Below the pieces are notes generated by a model. That model was not told the origin of the DNA. It ran no database searches and worked only from the letters and a program-made list of their open reading frames with translations. Positions 30,309 to 40,762 of a DNA stretch of 64,000 bases are shown here, one piece after another. Positions within the stretch are counted from its first letter, which is position 1. Each line of letters begins with the position of its first letter. A program made the position numbers and the translations under genes. Origin of the DNA: Bog-756 sp963833585 (GTDB lineage: Bacteria; Actinomycetota; Acidimicrobiia; Acidimicrobiales; RAAP-2); the NCBI GenBank assembly GCA_963833585.1, contig CAWHYF010000005.1, positions 1 through 64,000 of the forward strand. The letters run 5' to 3'.

Positions 30309-30430
30309 CGCAACAAGTTAGGTGACCGGACCCACCCCCGGCTCCCGCCAAGCCGCCCCTCCGACCCGTGCCTCCGAGCCACCCGTGCCTCCGGTGGTGG
30401 AGTGCCCCAAACCGTGGGCAGAGGTGCCTG

Positions 30431-30447
30431 GATCACGTTGCGTGATC
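30431..30447. promoter_or_regulatory. Perfect dyad, candidate operator
   Basis: GATCACGTTGCGTGATC is a 7-bp perfect inverted repeat around TTG, in an AT-richer patch. A weaker dyad, GTGAA-N8-TTCAC, follows at about 30463-30480. Together they suggest a protein-binding region upstream of the possible non-coding transcript. Confidence 0.45.
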
Positions 30448-30485
30448 ATTTCACCACCTGCTGTGAAACATGCTGTTCACCTGAT

Positions 30486-30631
30486 GTTTACTTTTGCCTG
30501 TCGATGCTTCACAATGCCAAGGCACGGACGAGTGGTGGGGGCTCGTCCCGGAGGGGTGCCTGGACCAGTACGGGCGGAACGATCCTGTGAGTTGGGGGGG
30601 AGGTGGCCGGGCCGAGAGGCCCGGCCACTTT
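30486..30631 (+). ncRNA. Candidate small RNA
   Basis: The 510-bp spacer between the DUF4267-like gene and thiD has no supported ORF. A possible promoter is TTTACT (30487-30492), 17 nt, CACAAT (30510-30515). A transcript from about 30522 would contain a hairpin with the 7-bp stem GGACGAG/CTCGTCC and a G-rich loop (about 30526-30550). It would end at the strong hairpin 30603-30628 followed by TTT. On the opposite strand the same loops are C-rich, recalling actinobacterial 6C-type RNAs, but I cannot match either strand to a known family. Strand and existence are uncertain. Confidence 0.3.
30603..30628. terminator. Strong hairpin, terminator-like
   Basis: An 11-bp perfect stem, GTGGCCGGGCC/GGCCCGGCCAC, closes on a GAGA loop. 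On the plus strand TTT follows at once (30629-30631). It could end a plus-strand small RNA or, from the other side, the thiOSGD transcript. Confidence 0.7.
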
Positions 30632-30819
30632 CATGTCCAGAGCTTCATGTCCACCGAGATTGGAGCCCGACGGGGATTCCGCCGCGCGATCCCGCCGTGG
30701 TGGCTCCGGGCCCCCCGTCAGGCGGGCACCACTCATCCGCCCAGGGATCCCGCTCCGGGGGAGGTGGCCCGGCCCTGCGAAGGCCTCGACGGCCATCGGG
30801 CGGCCACCGTCTGCCTCGG

Positions 30820-31701
30820 TCAGACCGGGGCGCCGACGCCCGGAGGTGGCTCGTCGGCCCAGCCCAGATGGTCGAGGGGCCCATGGCCCTGCCCGAGACG
30901 CCACCCCGCCCCGCCGCGCAGGGCGGTGAGCACGAACTCCTTGGCCACCGAGACGGCGGTGGGCACGTCGGCGCCACGGGCCAGGGAGGCGGCGATGGCG
31001 GCGGACAGCGAGCATCCGGTCCCGTGGTTGTTGAGGGTGTCCACGTGGCCCCCGGTCAGCACGGTCACCGTCGATCCGTCGAACAGCACGTCGGCGACCC
31101 GGTCGGGGGGCGAGACCCCGTCGCCAGCCTCCACCCCGGGGAGGTGACCGCCCTTGACCAGTACCCAGGCCGGTCCGAGCTCGTGGATCCGACGGGCCAT
31201 CTCGGCCATCGCCTCCACGTCCTCCTGGCCGCTGGGGGCCCGGTCGGCCAGGAGGGCCGCCTCCCACAGGTTCGGCGTGGTGATGAGGCAATGCGGCAGG
31301 AGGTGGCGCCGGTAGGCGTCGATGCCCTCCTGGACGAGGAAGATCCGGCCGGTCGAGGCCACCATCACCGGGTCCACCACCAGGTTGGGCAGGTCACCGG
31401 CGGTGGCACGCCGGCCGACCACCTCGATGATCTCGGGGAGGCCGAGCAGTCCGGTCTTCACCGCCCGCACCGGCAAGTCGTCGAGGACCGTGGTGATCTG
31501 GGACTCGACCAACCCGGTCGGTAGGTGGTGGACCTCCCGCACCGTCACCGTGCTCTGGGCGGTCACGGTGGTGATCACCGTGGTGCCGAAGACGCCGAGC
31601 GCGCCCATGGTCTTGATGTCCGCCTGGATTCCCGCCCCGGCCCCCGAGTCGGAGCCGGCAATGGTCATGGCGACGGGAGGGTCACCACCCGGGGTCACCA
31701 C
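30820..31701 (-). CDS. thiD: Hydroxymethylpyrimidine (phosphate) kinase
   Basis: The 293-residue ribokinase-fold enzyme phosphorylates HMP and HMP-P to HMP-PP for thiamine synthesis. Motifs are AMTIAGSDSGAGAGIQADIKT at the N-terminus, VKTGLLGLPEII, VVDPVMVASTG and the anion-hole/catalytic NNHGTGCSLSAAIAA. Length is slightly above the usual ~265 because of a Gly/Pro-rich tail. It is the last gene of thiO-thiS-thiG-thiD, and its start overlaps the thiG end by 7 nt. It should be cotranscribed from the leaderless thiO promoter at about 34155. Confidence 0.93.
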   Translation of the reverse strand: MVTPGGDPPVAMTIAGSDSGAGAGIQADIKTMGALGVFGTTVITTVTAQSTVTVREVHHLPTGLVESQITTVLDDLPVRAVKTGLLGLPEIIEVVGRRATAGDLPNLVVDPVMVASTGRIFLVQEGIDAYRRHLLPHCLITTPNLWEAALLADRAPSGQEDVEAMAEMARRIHELGPAWVLVKGGHLPGVEAGDGVSPPDRVADVLFDGSTVTVLTGGHVDTLNNHGTGCSLSAAIAASLARGADVPTAVSVAKEFVLTALRGGAGWRLGQGHGPLDHLGWADEPPPGVGAPV

Positions 31702-32528
31702 TCGATCATCCCGCCGGTCTCGCTCGAGGCCACGGCGTGGAGACGGCGGGTGATCCGGCCGGCCCGGTGGGCGGAGCGCCCGGCGGCCACCGCCTCCCGC
31801 ATGGCCTCGGCCATCAGGCGGGGGTCACGGGCCCGGGTGACCGCGGAGGCCACCATGACCGCATCGCAGCCCAGCTCCATGGCCACGCAGGCGTCAGAGG
31901 CGGTGCCGATGCCGGCGTCGAGCACCACGGGCACGCCGGACTGCTCGACGATGAGGGCGATGTTGTGGGCGTTGCGGATCCCGAGACCGCTGCCGATCGG
32001 GGCCCCGAGGGGCATCACCGCCGCGCACCCGATCTGTTCCAGACGACGGGCGGTGACCGGGTCGTCGTTGCAGTAGGGAAGCACGACGAAGCCGTCATCG
32101 ACCAGCGTCTCGGCCGCCGCCACCAGCTCCACGGCATCAGGCAGCAGCGTCCGGTCGTCGCCGATCACCTCGAGCTTCACCCAGTTGGTCTCGAAGGCCT
32201 CCCGGGCCAGCTGGGCCGTCAGCACCGCCTCGGAGGCGGTGAAACAGCCGGCCGTGTTGGGCAGGACCTGGACGCCCAGCTCGGCGAGCAGGTCGACCAG
32301 GGAGTGCCGGGTCGTCGGATCCACCCGCCGCACGGCCACCGTGGCCAGCGAGGTGCCCGAGGCCACCAGGGCCGAACGAAGCGACTCCGTGCTGGCCATT
32401 CCTCCGGTGCCCATGATGAGACGGGAGGCGATGACCCGACCGGCGACGGTCAGGACATCGGCGGGAGCGGGGGACACGGCCTCCCCGCGGTCGGCGGCGT
32501 TCGGACCCGCCGGACCCGCCGGACCCAC
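31695..32528 (-). CDS. thiG: Thiazole synthase
   Basis: ThiG builds the thiazole phosphate of thiamine from 1-deoxy-D-xylulose 5-phosphate, dehydroglycine and ThiS-thiocarboxylate. Family features are RLIMGTGGMAS, LPNTAGCFTASEAVLTAQLAREAFETNWVKLEVIGD (with the Schiff-base Lys), CAAVMPLGAPIGSGLGIRN and VVLDAGIGTASDA. GTG 32528 gives 277 residues, but homology starts at ADVLTVAGRVIASR, so GTG 32477 is an alternative. An ATG at 32618 after thiS is out of frame by one base. It overlaps thiD by 7 nt and follows thiS, its sulfur-carrier partner. Confidence 0.92.
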   Translation of the reverse strand: MGPAGPAGPNAADRGEAVSPAPADVLTVAGRVIASRLIMGTGGMASTESLRSALVASGTSLATVAVRRVDPTTRHSLVDLLAELGVQVLPNTAGCFTASEAVLTAQLAREAFETNWVKLEVIGDDRTLLPDAVELVAAAETLVDDGFVVLPYCNDDPVTARRLEQIGCAAVMPLGAPIGSGLGIRNAHNIALIVEQSGVPVVLDAGIGTASDACVAMELGCDAVMVASAVTRARDPRLMAEAMREAVAAGRSAHRAGRITRRLHAVASSETGGMIEW

Positions 32529-32678
32529 CGCACCGGCCCACCCTCGCCGGTGGGACGCGTCGCCCCCGCGGCTGACGGGGCCGAAACCGCGGCCCGGACC
32601 TCGGTGGACTGGTCGACCATCTTCCCCACGGTACCGCCACCACCCGCCCCGTCCGTACGGCGCATCCGTCCCGGTTGG

Positions 32679-32882
32679 TCAACCCCCGGCGGCGGCGGTG
32701 ACGATCTCGATGCGGTCGTCGTCGAACAGCTGGGTCTGGCCCCACGTGCTCTTCGGCACCACTTCGTCGTTGCGGGCCACGGCGATGCCCTTCGGGGAGG
32801 GGCACCACGCCGAGACCAGCTCGGCCACGGTGATACCCGACGGCCCGTCCCACCGGTGACCGTTGACCACGATGGCGGTCAT
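32679..32882 (-). CDS. thiS: Sulfur carrier protein ThiS
   Basis: This 67-residue ubiquitin-fold protein ends in the Gly-Gly tail (VTAAAGG) that is adenylated and thiocarboxylated to donate sulfur to the thiazole. NGHRWDGPSGITVAELV and GIAVARNDEVVPKSTW match the family. Its start overlaps the thiO stop by 4 nt (ATGA), so it is translationally coupled. No thiF or ThiI-type activating enzyme is in the window. Confidence 0.93.
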   Translation of the reverse strand: MTAIVVNGHRWDGPSGITVAELVSAWCPSPKGIAVARNDEVVPKSTWGQTQLFDDDRIEIVTAAAGG

Positions 32883-34147
32883 GGCCCGACCACCGCCGCC
32901 GGGGGGCCGACTCCACCCGGGCCGGGCCGGCGGCCGAACCGAGACGGGCGAAAGGGGGCGAAGTCCGGACCCGTGGGGTCCGCCTCACCTCCCGGACCCT
33001 CCGCCGCCCGTCCGGAGTCTCCCGTCCCCCGATCGAAGCCGGCCCGACCAGGGGTCCCGTTCTCCACCGCCAGGAGGCGCACCACCTCATCGGCGGTGAT
33101 CGGGGCCAGCAGGATGCCGTTGCGGAAGTGACCAGTGGCCACCAGCAGGCCGGGCAGTCCGGTGGATCCGATGATCGGAGCGTTGTCCGGCGACCCGGGC
33201 CGGAGCCCGGTGGTGGTCTCGCACAGTTCATACTCGTCGATGGCCGGGACGAGCCGGCGGGCGTCGTCGAGGAGGTCGAGCACCGACCCGGCCTGCACGG
33301 TCAGGTCGAAGCCCTTCTCCTCGACGGTGGCTCCCACCACCACCGTCCCGTCGGACCTCGGGACCAGGTAGCAGTTCCGGCCCCGCACCAGCCCTCGGAC
33401 CGTCCGCTGCAGTCTCGGGGCCCCGTCCGGGGCACGCAGGCGGAGGGTGAGGCCCTTGACCGGCCTCACCGGAGGTCGGAGGGGCTCGGGGATACCCCCG
33501 ATCCGCCCGGAGTGACAGCCCGCGGCCAACACCACGGCGGAGGCCCGCAGCCGCCGGCCGCCACGGAGGGACACCCCGCTGGCCCGACCTTCGGCCGCGG
33601 TGAGCTGGTCCACCTCGTCCTCGACGAAGGCGACGCCACCCGCCCGGCAGGTATCGAGGAGCGCCTCGACCACCTGGCGGTTGTCCACCTGATGGTCCTC
33701 GGGCAGCTCGACACCGCCCCGGATCCCCGGGGCCAGGAGCGGCTCGGCGCGGCGGCATTCGGTCGAGGTCAGGCGGCGGGCAGGGAGCCCCAGGGCCTGC
33801 TGGTACCAGAGCACGTCGTCGGTGGCGGCGCGGTCCGAGGCGTCCAGGGCGACCAGGAGGGTGCCACCCCTCCGGTAGTGGACACTGCGCCCCGAGATCC
33901 GTTCGAGGTCCCGGGCGAATCGGGGCCAGGCCCGGGCGGCGGCCAAATTGAGCCGGGTCAGCGGGTCCTCGCCGAAATGGGCCTCGCCCACCGGCCCGAG
34001 CATGCCGGCGGCGGCCCAACTGGCCCCGTGTCCCGGGTCCGGGTCCACCACCGTCACGGCCGTGCCGGCCGAGGTGGCCTTCCAGGCGATGGCCAGGCCG
34101 ATCACCCCGCCGCCCACCACCACCGCCTCCGGCGCACCGGTCGTCAT
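32879..34147 (-). CDS. thiO: Glycine oxidase ThiO
   Basis: The 422-residue FAD enzyme oxidises glycine to the imine used by ThiG. It has the dinucleotide-binding motif VVVGGGVIGLAIAWKATSAGTAVTVVD, the ThiO landmark GASWAAAGMLGP, and the C-terminal GLRPGSPDNAPIIG and ATGHFRNGILLAPITA. After about residue 372 a 50-residue Gly/Pro/Arg-rich tail is unusual. ATG 34147 has TAGCAT (34154-34159) 6 nt upstream and no Shine-Dalgarno site, so the whole thiOSGD operon probably starts leaderless. I saw no TPP riboswitch upstream. Confidence 0.93.
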   Translation of the reverse strand: MTTGAPEAVVVGGGVIGLAIAWKATSAGTAVTVVDPDPGHGASWAAAGMLGPVGEAHFGEDPLTRLNLAAARAWPRFARDLERISGRSVHYRRGGTLLVALDASDRAATDDVLWYQQALGLPARRLTSTECRRAEPLLAPGIRGGVELPEDHQVDNRQVVEALLDTCRAGGVAFVEDEVDQLTAAEGRASGVSLRGGRRLRASAVVLAAGCHSGRIGGIPEPLRPPVRPVKGLTLRLRAPDGAPRLQRTVRGLVRGRNCYLVPRSDGTVVVGATVEEKGFDLTVQAGSVLDLLDDARRLVPAIDEYELCETTTGLRPGSPDNAPIIGSTGLPGLLVATGHFRNGILLAPITADEVVRLLAVENGTPGRAGFDRGTGDSGRAAEGPGGEADPTGPDFAPFRPSRFGRRPGPGGVGPPAAVVGP

Positions 34148-34153
34148 CGCCCC

Positions 34154-34159
34154 ATGCTA
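34154..34159 (-). promoter_or_regulatory. Leaderless -10 of the thiOSGD operon
   Basis: On the minus strand TAGCAT lies 6 nt before ATG 34147. It implies no 5' leader, so there is no room for a riboswitch. Confidence 0.6.
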
Positions 34160-34253
34160 CGGGCCGGTCCGCCCCGCACCCGACCAGGGCCGACGCCCGT
34201 CCAGGGCGCCCCCACCGACGCGCCGAACACGACAGATCCCCGCTCGGACCGTG

Positions 34254-34259
34254 TACAAT
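34254..34259 (+). promoter_or_regulatory. -10 of gltBD
   Basis: TACAAT is the closest match to TATAAT in the protein-coding part of the window. GACAGA (34231-34236) lies 17 nt upstream as a weak -35. The transcript would have a ~60-nt leader ending in GGAG (about 34318) before ATG 34328. Confidence 0.6.
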
Positions 34260-34327
34260 TGACGGACCGCGCATGGGCCAACGTCGTCCCGGGCGGGTGG
34301 ATCCACTTCTCTCGTTGGAGCGACCCG

Positions 34328-37300
34328 ATGACGACCGACTCTGGCCATCTTGGAACACCGGACGACGTCCGGGTTTCGGCTGTCCCGTCCCCGCGGGTCC
34401 GGGTCCCCCAGGTGCCCGCCGTCGGACTCTACGATCCCCGGTTCGAGCACGACGCCTGCGGGGTGGCCCTGGTGGCCGACCTCCAGGGGAGGGCGTCCCA
34501 CACCTTGGTCCGCCAGGCCATCTCGGCCCTCGAGCACCTGGCCCACCGGGGCGCCACCGGCAGCGAGGAGGACAGTGGCGACGGGGCCGGCATCCTCATC
34601 CAGATCCCCCACGACTTCTACGCCGACATCGTCGACTTCGACCTGCCGGCCCGCGGTGCCTACGCCACCGGCCTGGCGTTCCTGTCCCGGAACGACGACG
34701 AGGCCGACGCGGCCCGGAAGGCGATCGGCAAGCTGGCCGGGGAGGAGGGCCTCGAGGTCGTCGGCTGGCGGGCGGTGCCCATCCACGACGCCACGCTGGG
34801 CTCCATCTCCGAAGCGGCCATGCCCGCCATCCATCAACTCTTCGTGGCTCCCTCCTCGGGGACCCCCTTGCCCGGTCCGGACTCTGCTCTGGCCCTCGAC
34901 CGCCTGGCCTTCGTGCTGCGGAAGCGGGCCGAACACGAGATCGACGAGTGCTACCTGGCCTCCCTCTCGGCCCGGACCATCACCTACAAGGGGATGCTCA
35001 CCTCCCATCAGCTGGCCGAGTTCTACCCCGACCTCTCCGACGAGCGGATGACCAGCGGTCTGGCCCTGGTGCACTCCCGGTTCTCCACCAACACCTTCCC
35101 CTCCTGGCCGCTGGCCCACCCGTACCGCTATTTGGCCCACAACGGCGAGATCAACACCGCGGCGGGGAACCGCAACTGGATGCGGGCCCGCGAGGCGCTC
35201 TGCTCCACCGCGCTGATCCCCGGCCTGGAGCGGGCCTTTCCCATCGTCACCCCCGGAGCCAGTGACTCAGCCTCCTTCGACGAGGTGCTGGAGCTGCTCC
35301 ACCTGGGCGGTCGGCCGCTCCACCACGCCGTACTGATGATGATCCCCGAGGCCTGGGAGAACCACCGGACCATGGATCCGGCCCGGCGGGCCTTCTACCG
35401 TTACCACGCCTCGCTGATGGAGCCGTGGGACGGCCCGGCCGCGGTGGCGTTCACCGACGGGACGGTCATCGGGGCGGTACTCGACCGCAACGGTCTTCGC
35501 CCGGCCCGGTACTGGGTGACCGACGACGGGATGGTGGTGCTGGCCAGCGAGGTGGGCGTCATCGACGTCCCGCCGGAGAAGGTGGTTCGGAAGGGCCGGC
35601 TCCAGCCGGGCCGGATGTTCCTGGTGGATACCTCGGCCGGCCGGATCGTGGACGACGACGAGATCAAGGACCGGCTGGCCGCCGAGCATCCCTACGCGGA
35701 GTGGCTGGATGCCGGCCAGATCGAGCTCGAGGAGCTGCCCCCGAGAACCATGCTCACGCCCCAGCACGCCTCGGTGGTCGGGCGCCAACGTCTGTTCGGC
35801 TACACCAACGAGGAGCTCCGTCTCATCCTGCAGCCGATGGCCAACGCCGGGGCCGAGCCCATCGGGTCGATGGGCACCGACACCGCCATCGCCGTGCTGT
35901 CCGAGCGGCCGCGGCTGCTCTACGACTACTTCACCCAGCTCTTCGCCCAGGTCACCAACCCGCCGCTCGACGCCATCCGGGAGGAACTGGTCACCTCCCT
36001 GCTGTCGACCCTCGGGCCGGAGGCCAACCTGCTCGAGCCCACCGCCGACTCGTGCCGGCAGATCGTGCTGCCCATGCCGGTCATCGACAACGACGACCTG
36101 GCCAAGCTGCTCTACGTCAACGAGGACGGGAGCAACCCCGGGTTCCGGGCCTTTGCCATCGATGGGCTCTTCGAAGTGGCCGGGGGCGGCGAGTCCCTCC
36201 GGTCGGCCATCGACGAGGTCCGTTCCAGGGTCAGCGCGGCGATCGCCCAGGGGGCCGACGTCATCGTGCTCTCCGACCGCAACTCCACCGCCGAGCTGGC
36301 CCCGATCCCATCCCTCCTCCTGGTCTCGGCGGTCCACCACCACCTGGTCCGGGAGCGGACCCGCACCCAGGTGGGCCTGGTGGTCGAGTCGGGGGACGCC
36401 CGGGAGGTCCACCACATGGCCCTGTTGAAGGGGTTCGGGGCCGCCGCCATCAACCCCTACCTGGCCTTCGAGACCATCGACGACATGATCGCCTCGGGGG
36501 TCCTGACCGGCGTGACGCCCCGGCAGGCCCAGAAGAACTACATCAAGGCCGCCTCCAAGGGGATCATCAAGGTGATGTCGAAGATGGGTATCTCGACCGT
36601 GGCGTCCTACACCGGGGCCCAGGTGTTCGAGGCGGTGGGCCTGGCCCCCGACGTCATCGACGAGTACTTCACCGGCACGGTCTCCCGCATCGGCGGTGTC
36701 GGGCTGGACGTCCTGGCCGAGGAGGTGGCCGAGCGTCACCGCCTCTCCCATTTGGACCGCCCCTCGGAGTTGGCCCACCGCGAGCTGGAGATCGGAGGGG
36801 AGTACCAGTGGCGGCGCGAGGGGGAGATCCACCTGTTCAACCCCAAGACCGTGTTCAAGCTCCAGCACGCCACCCGGTCCAAGCGGTACGAAGTGTTCAA
36901 GGAGTACACGCGGGCGGTGGACGAGCAGTCGGCCCAGCTGGCCACCTTGCGCGGCCTGATGCGGCTGCGCAGCGCCGACCGGTCGCCGGTCCCCATCGAC
37001 GAGGTGGAGCCGGTCGAGTCCATCGTGGCCCGCTTCTCCACCGGGGCCATGTCGTACGGGTCGATCTCGGCCGAGGCCCACGAGACCCTGGCCATCGCCA
37101 TGAACCGGCTGGGAGGGAAGTCCAACACCGGCGAGGGCGGCGAGGACCCCGACCGCTTCACCCGGGACGCCAACGGGGACCTCCGCCGGAGCGCCATCAA
37201 GCAGGTGGCGTCGGGGCGCTTCGGTGTGACCTCGGAGTACCTGGTCAACTCGGACGACATCCAGATCAAGATCGCCCAGGGGGCCAAGCCCGGCGAGGGC

Positions 37301-38950
37301 GGTCAGCTCCCGGGCCACAAGGTGTCCCCATCCATCGCCAAGACCCGCTACTCAACTCCCGGGGTCGGCCTCATCTCCCCGCCGCCCCACCACGACATCT
37401 ACTCCATCGAGGACATCGCCCAGCTCATCCACGACCTGAAGTCGGCCAATCCTTCGGCCCGGATCCATGTGAAGCTGGTGGCCGAGGTGGGGGTGGGGAC
37501 GGTGGCCGCAGGCGTGGCCAAGGCCCACTCGGACGTGGTGCTGATCTCCGGACACGACGGGGGCACCGGGGCCACCCCCCTCACCTCCCAGAAGCACGCC
37601 GGGATCCCCTGGGAGCTCGGGCTGGCCGAGACCCAGCAGACCCTGCTGGCCAACGACCTGCGCGACCGCATCGTGGTCCAGGTGGACGGCCAGATGAAGA
37701 CGGGTCGGGACGTCGTCATCGGGGCCTTGCTCGGCGCCGAGGAATTCGGGTTCGCCACCGCCCCCCTGGTCGTCTCGGGCTGCATCATGATGCGGGTCTG
37801 CCACCTGGACACCTGCCCGGTGGGCATCGCCACCCAGAACCCGGTGCTCCGGGAGCGGTACACCGGCAAGCCGGAATTCGTGGAGACCTTCTTCGAGTAC
37901 ATCGGCGAGGAGGTACGCGAACTCCTGGCCCAATTGGGCCTGCGCTCCCTGGAGGAGGCCATCGGCCGGGTGGACCTGATCGACGCGGCCGAGGCCGTCG
38001 ACCACTGGAAGGCCCGGGGCCTCGACCTCACCCCCATCCTGGTGCAGCCCGCACTCCCCGAGGGCGCGGTCCGCTACTGCATCAACCAGCAGGACCACGG
38101 CCTCGACCGGGCCTTGGACCACGTCTTCTTGGAGCAGTGCCGGCCGGCCATCGAGCACGGCACGCCGGTCCGGGCCGAGCTGGAGGTGACCAACGTCAAC
38201 CGGACCGTGGGGACCCTGCTCGGCTACGAGATCACCCGCCGGCACGGCGGTGCCGGGCTGCCCGAGGGCACCATCGACCTCACCTTCCGGGGATCTGCCG
38301 GGCAGAGCTTCGGGGCCTTCCTGCCCCGAGGCGTCACCATGCGGTTGCTGGGCGACACCAACGACTATCTGGGCAAGGGGCTCTCCGGGGGTCGGATCAT
38401 CGTGCGCCCGCCCGACGAGTCGACGTTCGCGGCCGAGGACAACATCGTGGCCGGCAATGTCATCCTCTACGGGGCCACCGGAGGGGAGGTCTTCCTACGG
38501 GGCCAGGTGGGCGAGCGGTTCTGCGTCCGCAACTCGGGGGCCATCGCCGTGGTGGAGGGGGTAGGTGACCACGGGTGCGAGTACATGACTGGCGGACGGG
38601 TGGTGGTGCTCGGCCCCACCGGGCGCAACTTCGCGGCCGGGATGTCAGGCGGGATGGCCTTCGTGTACGACCCACGCGGACAGCTGGTCGGGTCGTACAA
38701 CCGTGACCTGGTGGACCTGGAGCCGCTCTCGGCCGATGATCGGGTCTGGCTGCGGGACCGGATCACCATGCACCGGGACGAGACCGGTTCGGAGGTCGCC
38801 CGGGCCATCCTGGCCGACTGGATCAGCGCGTCCGAACAGTTCGTGACGGTGATGCCCCAGGACTACCGGCGGGTGCTGGAGGCCACCGAGCGGGCCGTGG
38901 CCGAAGGCCGCTCGGTGGAGGAAGCGGTCATGGAGGCCTCCCATGGGTGA
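34328..38950 (+). CDS. gltB: Glutamate synthase (NADPH) large subunit
   Basis: The 1540-residue enzyme makes glutamate from glutamine and 2-oxoglutarate. The N-terminal class II glutaminase begins, after propeptide removal, at C44 in HDACGVALVADLQGRASH. The central and FMN domains follow (STGAMSYGSISAEAHETLAIAMNRLGGKSNTGEGGED). The three [3Fe-4S] cysteines are C1152, C1158 and C1163 in CIMMRVCHLDTC. The C-terminal GXGXG beta-helix ends with GRNFAAGMSGGMAFVYD. ATG 34328 has GGAG 6-7 nt upstream; the frame is open for 1.2 kb before it only as antisense of thiO. The stop is 8 nt before gltD, inside a duplicated 14-bp segment. Confidence 0.97.
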   Translation: MTTDSGHLGTPDDVRVSAVPSPRVRVPQVPAVGLYDPRFEHDACGVALVADLQGRASHTLVRQAISALEHLAHRGATGSEEDSGDGAGILIQIPHDFYADIVDFDLPARGAYATGLAFLSRNDDEADAARKAIGKLAGEEGLEVVGWRAVPIHDATLGSISEAAMPAIHQLFVAPSSGTPLPGPDSALALDRLAFVLRKRAEHEIDECYLASLSARTITYKGMLTSHQLAEFYPDLSDERMTSGLALVHSRFSTNTFPSWPLAHPYRYLAHNGEINTAAGNRNWMRAREALCSTALIPGLERAFPIVTPGASDSASFDEVLELLHLGGRPLHHAVLMMIPEAWENHRTMDPARRAFYRYHASLMEPWDGPAAVAFTDGTVIGAVLDRNGLRPARYWVTDDGMVVLASEVGVIDVPPEKVVRKGRLQPGRMFLVDTSAGRIVDDDEIKDRLAAEHPYAEWLDAGQIELEELPPRTMLTPQHASVVGRQRLFGYTNEELRLILQPMANAGAEPIGSMGTDTAIAVLSERPRLLYDYFTQLFAQVTNPPLDAIREELVTSLLSTLGPEANLLEPTADSCRQIVLPMPVIDNDDLAKLLYVNEDGSNPGFRAFAIDGLFEVAGGGESLRSAIDEVRSRVSAAIAQGADVIVLSDRNSTAELAPIPSLLLVSAVHHHLVRERTRTQVGLVVESGDAREVHHMALLKGFGAAAINPYLAFETIDDMIASGVLTGVTPRQAQKNYIKAASKGIIKVMSKMGISTVASYTGAQVFEAVGLAPDVIDEYFTGTVSRIGGVGLDVLAEEVAERHRLSHLDRPSELAHRELEIGGEYQWRREGEIHLFNPKTVFKLQHATRSKRYEVFKEYTRAVDEQSAQLATLRGLMRLRSADRSPVPIDEVEPVESIVARFSTGAMSYGSISAEAHETLAIAMNRLGGKSNTGEGGEDPDRFTRDANGDLRRSAIKQVASGRFGVTSEYLVNSDDIQIKIAQGAKPGEGGQLPGHKVSPSIAKTRYSTPGVGLISPPPHHDIYSIEDIAQLIHDLKSANPSARIHVKLVAEVGVGTVAAGVAKAHSDVVLISGHDGGTGATPLTSQKHAGIPWELGLAETQQTLLANDLRDRIVVQVDGQMKTGRDVVIGALLGAEEFGFATAPLVVSGCIMMRVCHLDTCPVGIATQNPVLRERYTGKPEFVETFFEYIGEEVRELLAQLGLRSLEEAIGRVDLIDAAEAVDHWKARGLDLTPILVQPALPEGAVRYCINQQDHGLDRALDHVFLEQCRPAIEHGTPVRAELEVTNVNRTVGTLLGYEITRRHGGAGLPEGTIDLTFRGSAGQSFGAFLPRGVTMRLLGDTNDYLGKGLSGGRIIVRPPDESTFAAEDNIVAGNVILYGATGGEVFLRGQVGERFCVRNSGAIAVVEGVGDHGCEYMTGGRVVVLGPTGRNFAAGMSGGMAFVYDPRGQLVGSYNRDLVDLEPLSADDRVWLRDRITMHRDETGSEVARAILADWISASEQFVTVMPQDYRRVLEATERAVAEGRSVEEAVMEASHG

Positions 38951-38958
38951 CATCGGCC

Positions 38959-38971
<13 letters not shown>
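38941..38971. repeat. Direct 14-bp duplication at the gltB/gltD junction
   Basis: CCATGGGTGACATC occurs at 38941-38954 and again at 38958-38971. The first copy holds the gltB stop TGA (38948-38950) and a decoy ATG; the second holds the true gltD ATG (38959). Confidence 0.9.
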
Positions 38972-40467
<1,496 letters not shown>

Positions 40468-40501
40468 GCGAACCCCGCTTCGACGGAGGGCCGGGCGCGA
40501 G

Positions 40502-40527
40502 CGTCCCCCGGGCTGAGCCGGGGGACG
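40502..40527 (+). terminator. Terminator hairpin after gltBD
   Basis: A 10-bp stem, CGTCCCCCGG/CCGGGGGACG, closes on a 6-nt loop 35 nt after the gltD stop. No T-tract follows. Confidence 0.65.
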
Positions 40528-40762
40528 AACGGATGCATGCACCAACCGGTTTCGTCCCGACCTCACCGGGCCGCCACCCGGGTTCGGCAGGATCACTCAA
40601 CCGATCTCCTACCTCCCTTGTACTCCTTCCAGGGCCGGTTGGCTAGTCCCCAATCGCCCGGATTCGGCTGAAGCGATGTCCGGACATGGCCGGGGCCGCG
40701 ATCGCCAACCCCCGCCGGGGGACCTGGATGTAGGGACCCCCGTTGGCCACCAAGGGACCGAC

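Noticed and set aside
32528..32618. Fifth frameshift before thiG (ATG 32618 one base out of frame)
   Set aside because: ThiG homology begins downstream of GTG 32528 or 32477, so the upstream segment need not be coding.
34148..34253. TPP riboswitch upstream of the thiamine operon
   Set aside because: The thiO promoter appears leaderless and no CTGAGA/ACCTGA-type conserved core was seen near it.
35267..37318. 683-codon minus-strand and 1047-codon plus-strand alternative frames in gltB
   Set aside because: Both are out-of-frame shadows of a complete glutamate synthase.
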